This document shows, in pieces, positions 1 to 4,501 of a stretch of DNA of 12,490 bases. This DNA is from JAAOZP01 sp964616835 (GTDB taxonomy: Archaea > Thermoproteota > EX4484-205 > JAAOZP01), in the NCBI GenBank assembly GCA_964616835.1, contig CAZTSG010000041.1, forward strand, positions 1-12,490. Reading direction: 5' to 3'. The notes below the pieces were generated by a model. That model was not told the origin of the DNA, did not search any database, and saw only the letters and a list, made by a program, of their open reading frames with translations. Positions within the stretch are counted from its first letter, which is position 1, and every line of letters begins with the position of its first letter. The position numbers and the translations under genes are program-made.

Positions 1-112
1 CATTTAGAATTCTGCATATGCCCAGCGCGTCTCTAAGAGTGTGGCAGCCTGAAATTTACCCATTAAGAGGGAAACTAATCCATTCAGGTGCGCGCCAGTT
101 TTAAATTGGTCT
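1..112. other. Short flank downstream of the first ATPase gene
   Basis: No gene is visible. The 8-bp direct repeat GTCTCTAA occurs at 29-36 and again at 109-116, where it overlaps the stop codon of the ATPase gene. Between the copies lies a 6-bp inverted pair, CCTGAA (48-53) and TTCAGG (83-88). Both are short enough to be chance. The window edge prevents saying what lies beyond. Confidence 0.3.
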
Positions 113-1432
113 CTAAACATCTAGAGAAGCTAGAAACACGCTAACTGGAATCGCTGGAGGGTCTTTACTGAACACGTCTATAGTAAGAGTTATTACTTTC
201 TTAATCCTCCCAATCTTGACCCTTGCCAATTCCGGTCGCTTCTTGTATTTAACTTCTATCCCCGTTAATTCATCGTTCAGAACAACTATGTCTATTTCTC
301 TATTATTTTTCCAATATCCTACGTTAAATTTTCTTGCTAAATGTGCTCCTACAAGACTTTCCACAAGTATAGATTCCTCAGGTTTCTCAGTACGACACCA
401 GTATGAGAAAATATTATATAAGAAAGGGTCTGTAAGGTGAATTTTCCTCTGTTTGTAAAAAACCTCCGTCCCCTTATCTGGATCTATGAAATAAAAGACT
501 TTGGCTAGGAAAAGCTTTTCTAGAACATCGACGTATTGGAAAACTGTCTTGTGAGATTTTATTTCGAATTCTTTAGCTATAGAATTAAAACTCAATGCTG
601 AAGGTACTTTCTCTATTATTGCTTTAATCACTCTCTTCGCTAAACTCTCGCTTCTCTTTAGCTTCGCTAGATCTCCCTTAATCCAGCTTAAGTAAGTAGT
701 GAAGACCTCACTAGGAATTCTACCCTTTTCTAAGAATGATTTAACAGATAGGGGAAATCCCCCACACTGAAGGTATAGTTCAAGAATCTTCTGAAGTTCT
801 TCTAACCACGGCGATGCCCTGAAGCATCTTTCTTCTATGTCATTAAGGTTTTGAGACGCATCAATATTTTCGAAAGCTTCCCTGTTAACCAGCTTCAGGA
901 ACTCTCTAAAGCTTAAAGGATACATGATGAAATCTCTACCATTCCCTCTCCTCCCGGGGAAGGTCTCGATTTCACCCTTGGCGAACATGCTCAAGGAACC
1001 TGTTAAAACCAGAATATCATTCTTGAAGTGCCCCATGTCAACATGCCACTTTATCGCCCTATACCATTCGCTTGGAAAAGTCACTTCATCGAGAAAAATA
1101 TACGAGCTTTTTATACCTTCAATGCTCCTCATTTTCAAATAGTCTTTAATTACTTCGTCTAGTTCTTTGAAATCAGAAAGCTCGTCGCACCTGAAGTAGA
1201 ATATTGCTTTTTCTTTAACGCGGGTAAGCAAACTGTTTACCAATAGCTTTAATAAGGTTGTCTTACCGACCTGTCTAGGTCCAGTGACAAAATGCAACGC
1301 ATATGGTTCTAAACCAATCTTATCTAAAAGAGAAGGAACCCATCTGACGCTGCTTGCCTTCCAACGGGCAAAATCCTCGTCTTCCTCAATATGTTCCCTA
1401 CCCCTCCACCATGGATTTTGAGACCAAAGCAT
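113..1432 (-). CDS. COG1373-type AAA+ ATPase with C-terminal DUF4143/nuclease-fold domain
   Basis: The product has 439 residues. An N-terminal P-loop ATPase domain has Walker A GPRQVGKT (51-58), Walker B YIFLDE (111-116; D115, E116) and an LTGS sensor strand (143-146). YPLSFREFL (171-179) and CGGFP (223-227) are typical of the archaeal/bacterial 'predicted ATPase, AAA+ superfamily' (COG1373). The middle third looks like a winged helix (about 265-315). The C-terminal part has W374, E379-x-D381 and GIEVK (E393, K395), matching the PD-(D/E)xK-like DUF4143 fold, so nucleic-acid binding or cleavage is possible but unproven. The ATG at 1432 is chosen because a TATA-like element lies about 27 nt upstream and the family N-terminus (W-rich, then helix, then P-loop) fits. 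The cellular role of this family is poorly known; such genes are patchily distributed and often near defence genes. It shares architecture, but only modest motif-level similarity, with the ATPase at 8116-9357. Confidence 0.93.
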   Translation of the reverse strand: MLWSQNPWWRGREHIEEDEDFARWKASSVRWVPSLLDKIGLEPYALHFVTGPRQVGKTTLLKLLVNSLLTRVKEKAIFYFRCDELSDFKELDEVIKDYLKMRSIEGIKSSYIFLDEVTFPSEWYRAIKWHVDMGHFKNDILVLTGSLSMFAKGEIETFPGRRGNGRDFIMYPLSFREFLKLVNREAFENIDASQNLNDIEERCFRASPWLEELQKILELYLQCGGFPLSVKSFLEKGRIPSEVFTTYLSWIKGDLAKLKRSESLAKRVIKAIIEKVPSALSFNSIAKEFEIKSHKTVFQYVDVLEKLFLAKVFYFIDPDKGTEVFYKQRKIHLTDPFLYNIFSYWCRTEKPEESILVESLVGAHLARKFNVGYWKNNREIDIVVLNDELTGIEVKYKKRPELARVKIGRIKKVITLTIDVFSKDPPAIPVSVFLASLDV

Positions 1433-1490
1433 ATTGGTATTCTAAATCCCTAAACTTTAAATACTTTTTGGTATTGTGAATACCAATATA
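1431..1490 (-). promoter_or_regulatory. Promoter with palindromic operator candidate
   Basis: A perfect palindrome, TTGGTATTGTGAATACCAA (1468-1486; 8-bp arms, 3-nt spacer), lies just upstream of a TATA-like stretch read on the minus strand (TATTTAAAG, about 1455-1463). A third half-site lies at 1431-1442 over the start codon, so ATATTGGTATTC (1431-1442) and GAATACCAATAT (1478-1489) form a perfect 12-bp inverted pair around the core promoter. The TATA centre is about 27 nt from the ATG, so the transcript should be leaderless. Half-sites on both sides of TATA and on the start suggest a repressor, possibly the ATPase itself. The repeats are seen; the regulation is inferred. Confidence 0.55.
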
Positions 1491-1636
1491 TTTTTAATGG
1501 ATAAAACCATCGGTTTTAGAAATTTGAGGATTTAATTTTCCTTTTCTTTTCATCCGAGACTTCAAGAAATAGCGCGCTACGGCATTTATCCAAGGAACAC
1601 TGTCGAAAAATTATAATCCTTAAAATTTTTACTATT

Positions 1637-1668
1637 TAGCGCGTGCTAACGAAAGTCAGCATGTGTTA
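1637..1668 (+). ncRNA. Strong GAAA-capped hairpin, candidate structured RNA
   Basis: Bases 1637-1650 pair with 1655-1668 around a GAAA (GNRA-type) tetraloop at 1651-1654. Thirteen of 14 positions pair, with one A/C mismatch (1648/1657) and three G-U wobbles (1639, 1641, 1643). The wobbles are pairs only in a plus-strand transcript, which points to plus-strand RNA. It lies in a 360-base region with no gene. An ACA follows at 1668-1670, but I cannot build the internal pocket of an H/ACA guide RNA. The family is unknown. Confidence 0.3.
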
Positions 1669-1727
1669 CATAAAAGTAAGCTTTACTTGAACTAAGATGA
1701 TGTGGGCAATGGCTGATCTAAGTTTTT

Positions 1728-1764
1728 TATTCTTATTCTAGAATAAAAGGCATAAGAATAAGAA
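1728..1764. repeat. Nested palindromes upstream of the gap-truncated membrane gene
   Basis: TTATTCTAGAATAA (1733-1746) is a perfect 14-bp palindrome. TTCTTATTC (1730-1738) also pairs with GAATAAGAA (1756-1764), and TATTCTTAT (1728-1736) with ATAAGAATA (1752-1760). It begins about 60 nt upstream of the ATG at 1793, so it could be an operator or a terminator-like hairpin. AT-rich sequence raises the chance of coincidence. Confidence 0.3.
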
Positions 1765-1792
1765 GTGCTGATTTAACAATATACAGAGTGAA

Positions 1793-1942
1793 ATGGATTC
1801 GGAACACTTTTTATGGGTCGGTAAGCCATTTTTAAAGAAAACAATCGTAAAAATTATCCTGGTGGTTGCCATTTCACTAATTCTCATTCCAGCGATACTC
1901 ATAATGATGTTCCTCCTAGCCATCTTCCTAGTCATCATGGTG
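1793..1942 (+). CDS. Membrane protein, N-terminal fragment (PH-domain-like)
   Basis: The 50 visible residues start MDSEHFLWVGKPFLKK and continue into a strongly hydrophobic stretch (about residues 20-50), after which the reading frame enters the 100-N gap. The pattern 'E-x-hydrophobic-W-x-G-x-P, basic patch, then two close membrane helices' resembles bacterial/archaeal PH-domain (DUF304/YdbT-like) membrane proteins; this is family resemblance, not a firm assignment. The ATG at 1793 has only a weak GAGTGA upstream (1785-1790), too close for a standard ribosome binding site, and no clear TATA box at -26. The C-terminus is missing because of the assembly gap, not because of a visible mutation. 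Confidence 0.5.
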
Positions 1943-2042
1943 NNNNNNNNNNNNNNNNNNNNNNNNNNNNNNNNNNNNNNNNNNNNNNNNNNNNNNNNNN
2001 NNNNNNNNNNNNNNNNNNNNNNNNNNNNNNNNNNNNNNNNNN
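1943..2042. other. Assembly gap of exactly 100 N
   Basis: A run of 100 undetermined bases. This length is the usual placeholder for a scaffold join of unknown size, so the distance and even the adjacency of the flanks are not certain. Both flanks carry open reading frames entering the gap. Confidence 0.99.
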
Positions 2043-2174
2043 TCTTAACATAAATAGTTCATTGAAGTAGAACTTCCAAAAGAACGTGGACATTCCAAAT
2101 ACTAATCCTGCTACTATATGCTTCTGTCTTTTACCAAGTTGCTTTACAACCGTCCCTTTGCAGAAATGGTAAAT
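2043..2174 (-). other. Open frame running into the gap, unknown
   Basis: Forty-four codons on the minus strand are open from just after a TGA (2177-2175) into the gap. The translation is protein-like, with a basic stretch (KQLGKRQKH) followed by aromatic/hydrophobic residues (VAGLVFGMSTFFWKFYF). There is no ATG before residue 28, so it may be an internal piece of a decayed gene or a fragment of a repeat that broke the assembly. I do not recognise the family. Confidence 0.2.
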
Positions 2175-2184
2175 TCAGGACTTA

Positions 2185-2216
2185 GTTTTCGATATTTTTC
2201 GAAACACTTATAAATA
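2185..2216 (+). promoter_or_regulatory. TATA box and inverted repeat of the winged-helix/nucleotidyltransferase operon
   Basis: CTTATAAATA (2207-2216) is centred 26 nt before the ATG at 2238, predicting a leaderless transcript. Directly upstream are GTTTTCGA (2185-2192) and the self-complementary TTTCGAAA (2197-2204), which together form an imperfect inverted repeat ending in AAAC. A repressor here would block TBP/TFB binding. AbiEi-type antitoxins are known to bind inverted repeats in their own promoters; applying that here is inference. Confidence 0.55.
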
Positions 2217-2237
2217 ATAAACTCGCAAATAAGAAAC

Positions 2238-2840
2238 ATGAAAAAGGAGCGTGTCTATAGGGAAATCTTATACGGAGTATTCGAAAAACACATGGGAGCA
2301 TTCAAACAATTGGAACTCAGCAAAGCTTGTGGGCTATCTCTAAGCACTGTGAACAATGCTCTAAGACCTCTGGAACAAATGAACGCCATCGAGAAGAAGA
2401 GGTTTGGGTTTAACGTACTGGATCCCAAGAAAATTTTGTTATACTGGGCTTCAACCAGAAGGTTGGAGAAAGATATCGTCTACCAAGCATATTTGGACAA
2501 GCCTGTGGAGGAGATTGAGAGCGAAGTTCCTTCGAGGACTGTTTTCACCGCATATTCGGCTTTCAAGTTTAGATTCAGGAGGGTTCCTTCAGATTATAGC
2601 GAGGTAGTGGTATATGGCGTAAGGGAGGATTTTGAGAAGAGGTTTGGAAGAGAAGACGATGAGTTTAAACCTAATTTGATAGTTTTAAACCTGGATGAGC
2701 ATCTGGCTAAATTTAAGGTGGCTCCCATACCTCAGATATTCGTCGACCTTTGGAACCTGAAATCCTGGTATGCTAGGGATTTCCTAAAGGAAATGGAGGA
2801 GATTATAGATGGAATTCTGGAACGAGATAGCAATAGATAA
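2238..2840 (+). CDS. Winged-helix protein, probable AbiEi-like antitoxin
   Basis: The product has 200 residues. Residues 1-65 form a winged helix-turn-helix: ELSKACGLSLSTVNNAL (26-42) is the HTH and the following KKRFGFNVLD the wing. The rest is mixed alpha/beta, with a conserved-looking VPSRTVFTAYSAFKF (97-111), a strand PNLIVLNLD (145-153) and a C-terminal segment PQIFVDLWNLKSWYARDFLK (165-184), reminiscent of AbiEi-like C-terminal domains. The gene overlaps the following nucleotidyltransferase by 32 nt, the tight coupling expected for an antitoxin-toxin pair. ATG 2238 is supported by the TATA box 26 nt upstream. The likely role is DNA-binding autorepressor and antitoxin; assignment rests on architecture and context. 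Confidence 0.8.
   Translation: MKKERVYREILYGVFEKHMGAFKQLELSKACGLSLSTVNNALRPLEQMNAIEKKRFGFNVLDPKKILLYWASTRRLEKDIVYQAYLDKPVEEIESEVPSRTVFTAYSAFKFRFRRVPSDYSEVVVYGVREDFEKRFGREDDEFKPNLIVLNLDEHLAKFKVAPIPQIFVDLWNLKSWYARDFLKEMEEIIDGILERDSNR
2795..2801 (+). promoter_or_regulatory. Ribosome binding site deciding the nucleotidyltransferase start
   Basis: GGAGGAG within the end of the upstream gene, 9 nt from GGAGG to the ATG at 2809, is close to the archaeal consensus GGAGGTGAT. It supports a start inside the upstream gene and hence the 32-nt overlap. Confidence 0.75.
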
Positions 2841-3426
2841 AAGCTTTAAAATATTACAGGAGCTTAGGAGAAAATTCGACTTTGTTCTAATAGGCGGATG
2901 GGCTGTTTACTTCTTAACTAAAGCAATCAAGTCTAAGGATGTAGATTTGATAGTCGACTTCGAAGAATTGACTAAACTCAGAACAATTATAGGGATACAG
3001 AAAAACGACTTCCTTAAAAAGTACGAGGCAAAAGTGGAGGGAGTATCAATAGACATATATGTGCCATACTACTCGGAATTTGCCATTCCTCCTGAGGAAA
3101 TCCTAAAAAATACGGTAAAAATTGAAAACTTCAGGATTCCTAAGCCTGAAATTCTGTTGATATTGAAGCAACAGGCTGAGCTTCAAAGGAGGAATAGCGT
3201 GAAAGGGCAGAAGGATAGGGTAGATATACTATGCCTCGCTAAAAGCGGCAAGGTAAACTGGAAAAACTATAGAAAGCTTCTAAAAAAATTTAAGCATGAA
3301 GAATACGAGAAGGAGCTAAAAGAAATATTAAGGTCCGCAAGAATAGAATTCGAATATCTCGGTATAAGAAACCTCAGAGAAATTAAGAAGATTAAAGAAA
3401 AGATTCTGAGAGAAATGGTCCTGTGA
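2809..3426 (+). CDS. AbiEii-like nucleotidyltransferase, probable type IV toxin
   Basis: The product has 205 residues. The nucleotidyltransferase signature is GGW (29-31), then KDVDLIVDF (43-51; D44 and D46 as metal-binding acids) and a third acid in VSIDIYV (D82). The AbiEii-type second block follows: P-x-hydrophobic-L-x-x-K-Q-x-A-x-x-x-R (113-128) and KDRVDI (135-140). The tail from about 150 is lysine-rich and helical. Known AbiEii/MenT proteins transfer nucleotides onto tRNA or other targets and are held in check by AbiEi. This protein is shorter than typical AbiEii (about 280-300 residues), so it is a compact archaeal relative. The overlap with the winged-helix gene implies translational coupling. 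Substrate unknown. Alternative: an MNT-type enzyme outside the AbiE family. Confidence 0.82.
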   Translation: MEFWNEIAIDKSFKILQELRRKFDFVLIGGWAVYFLTKAIKSKDVDLIVDFEELTKLRTIIGIQKNDFLKKYEAKVEGVSIDIYVPYYSEFAIPPEEILKNTVKIENFRIPKPEILLILKQQAELQRRNSVKGQKDRVDILCLAKSGKVNWKNYRKLLKKFKHEEYEKELKEILRSARIEFEYLGIRNLREIKKIKEKILREMVL

Positions 3427-3452
3427 ATCATTTCCGTATTATGATAGATAAG

Positions 3453-3464
3453 TTTTTAAATTAT
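3453..3464 (+). promoter_or_regulatory. TATA box of the SPFH gene
   Basis: TTTTTAAATTAT lies about 35 nt upstream of the ATG at 3494, predicting transcription start near 3485 and a leader of about 9 nt. This supports 3494, not 3677, as the original start of the SPFH gene. Confidence 0.45.
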
Positions 3465-3493
3465 TTGCCATATTTGCTAAATTGTGGTCCGGA

Positions 3494-3735
3494 ATGGAGA
3501 GTTATGAAGTAAAGGTAGGCTATCCAAGAATAAGACCTAAAGCGATTTTCATAATCGTTACAATCCGATGCTGCTTGCAATCATATTAGTATTATTAAAT
3601 ACTACTCTGGTTACTACTGAAATTGGATACGTTACTCTTGTCATAGATCCCGTAGCTGGAACAGTTACTGCCAAAGGTGATGGCTCAACAGCCCAGTGGT
3701 TCTTCTTATCTAAAAGCACCATGGGCCTATGTTAA
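3494..3735 (+). pseudogene. Frameshifted N-terminal part of the SPFH protein
   Basis: Two frame segments upstream of the main SPFH frame supply its missing N-terminus. Segment 1 (ATG 3494, stop 3587-3589) reads MESYEVKVGYPRIRPKAIFI and then turns hydrophobic. Segment 2 (from about 3562, stop 3733-3735) continues PMLLAIILVLLNTTLV, a membrane helix, then TTEIGYVTLVIDPVAGTV, the first strands of an SPFH domain. The main frame takes over at KAPWAYVKK. Segment 1 shares the main frame, so two opposite shifts are needed, near 3560-3568 and between 3682 and about 3712. The CCC at 3692-3694 is one candidate site; the TTCTTCTTAT tract just after is another. Sequencing error or a genuine recent pseudogene would look the same. 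Confidence 0.7.
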
Positions 3736-4429
3736 GAAAGTCTATGTTGCAGTCGACGTAGTCCACATGTGGACTGAAAAGGGTCAAAACGGAGACTTTC
3801 CTGCAGTGGGTTGCTTAACTAAAGATGGGCTTGCGGTCGAGGTTGATGTTACAGTCCGCTGGCGTGTTAACCCGTCAAGTGTTCTTGATCTTTTCAAGAA
3901 ATATCCAGAATTAGACTGGAAGACTAGGACTATAATCCCGCTCATCAGGGAGACGCTCAGAGACGTGAGCAGTAAGTATACTGCTGTAGAGACGATTACA
4001 AAGAGGGAGGAAATCGCAGTTGAAGTAAACAGCTTGTTGGAGAAGGCTTTTAGGGAAGAGTCTACCTTAGCTGGGGCAGTAATACTCGAAGGCGTTGATC
4101 TTAGGGAGATAAGTTTACCAACCAAGTTTACAAGCTCTATTGAGGCGAAGCTTTCTGCAGAACAGGAGAAGCTTGCAGCAGAGTTTCAAGCAGCAAAAGT
4201 ACTAGTATTGGCAAATGCTGATGCTAACGCGACCATAATCAGGACCCATGGCACAGCGGAGGCAATTAATCAGATCACTGAGAAATGCAATATGACTGGA
4301 AGGGAAATCGCTCAACTATACATACTAATGGAATCCTTGAAGAAAATGGCTGAAACAGAGGGAAAAGTGGTCGTCATATTGGTTCAAGGTGAAGAGGGAT
4401 CGTGGATACTACCAGTGCCGCAACCCTAA
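3677..4429 (+). CDS. SPFH/stomatin-prohibitin family membrane protein (main frame)
   Basis: The 250-residue frame covers most of an SPFH (Band 7) domain. KAPWAYVKKVYVAVDVVHMW (13-32) is the early core; TKDGLAVEVDVTVRWRVNPS (48-67) is the characteristic beta-strand block; IIPLIRETLRDVSSKYTAVE (86-105) and LREISLP follow. The C-terminal third is an Ala/Glu-rich helix, EAKLSAEQEKLAAEFQAAK (156-174), as in stomatins and prohibitins, which oligomerise on membranes. No membrane helix is present in this frame; it lies upstream in another frame (3494-3735), so the GTG/ATG at 3677/3680 is not a natural start. No NfeD protease-partner gene is adjacent, unlike many archaeal stomatin operons. It converges on the Ca2+ ATPase gene. 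Function: probable scaffold of membrane microdomains; specific client unknown. Confidence 0.85.
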   Translation: MMAQQPSGSSYLKAPWAYVKKVYVAVDVVHMWTEKGQNGDFPAVGCLTKDGLAVEVDVTVRWRVNPSSVLDLFKKYPELDWKTRTIIPLIRETLRDVSSKYTAVETITKREEIAVEVNSLLEKAFREESTLAGAVILEGVDLREISLPTKFTSSIEAKLSAEQEKLAAEFQAAKVLVLANADANATIIRTHGTAEAINQITEKCNMTGREIAQLYILMESLKKMAETEGKVVVILVQGEEGSWILPVPQP

Positions 4430-4464
4430 TAAAAAGAATGTTAATAAACGACTTTTAACAACTG

Positions 4465-4479
4465 TTTTTCTCAAAAAAA
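4465..4479. terminator. Bidirectional T-rich terminator between convergent genes
   Basis: TTTTT at 4465-4469 follows the SPFH stop on the plus strand, and the A run at 4473-4479 gives a 7-T tract on the minus strand after the Ca2+ ATPase stop. Archaeal RNA polymerase terminates at such T tracts. Confidence 0.6.
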
Positions 4480-4501
4480 TATTTCCATTGAAAGTATGTG
4501 G

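Noticed and set aside
1431..1490. CRISPR-type repeat array from the GGTATTC half-sites
   Set aside because: Only three short half-sites in mixed orientation within 60 bases; no regular spacers.
1668..1670. H/ACA guide RNA ending at the ACA after the GAAA hairpin
   Set aside because: The stem is continuous and lacks the internal pseudouridylation pocket, and the ACA abuts the stem.
1738..1938. 66-codon minus-strand frame overlapping the membrane fragment
   Set aside because: It is antisense to the PH-like membrane protein start and has no signals of its own.
2404..2607. 67-codon frame inside the winged-helix gene
   Set aside because: It is an out-of-frame shadow of a gene with clear promoter and domain structure.
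3784..4125. 113-codon minus-strand frame over the SPFH gene
   Set aside because: Antisense shadow, Ser/Leu/Thr-rich, no domain features.
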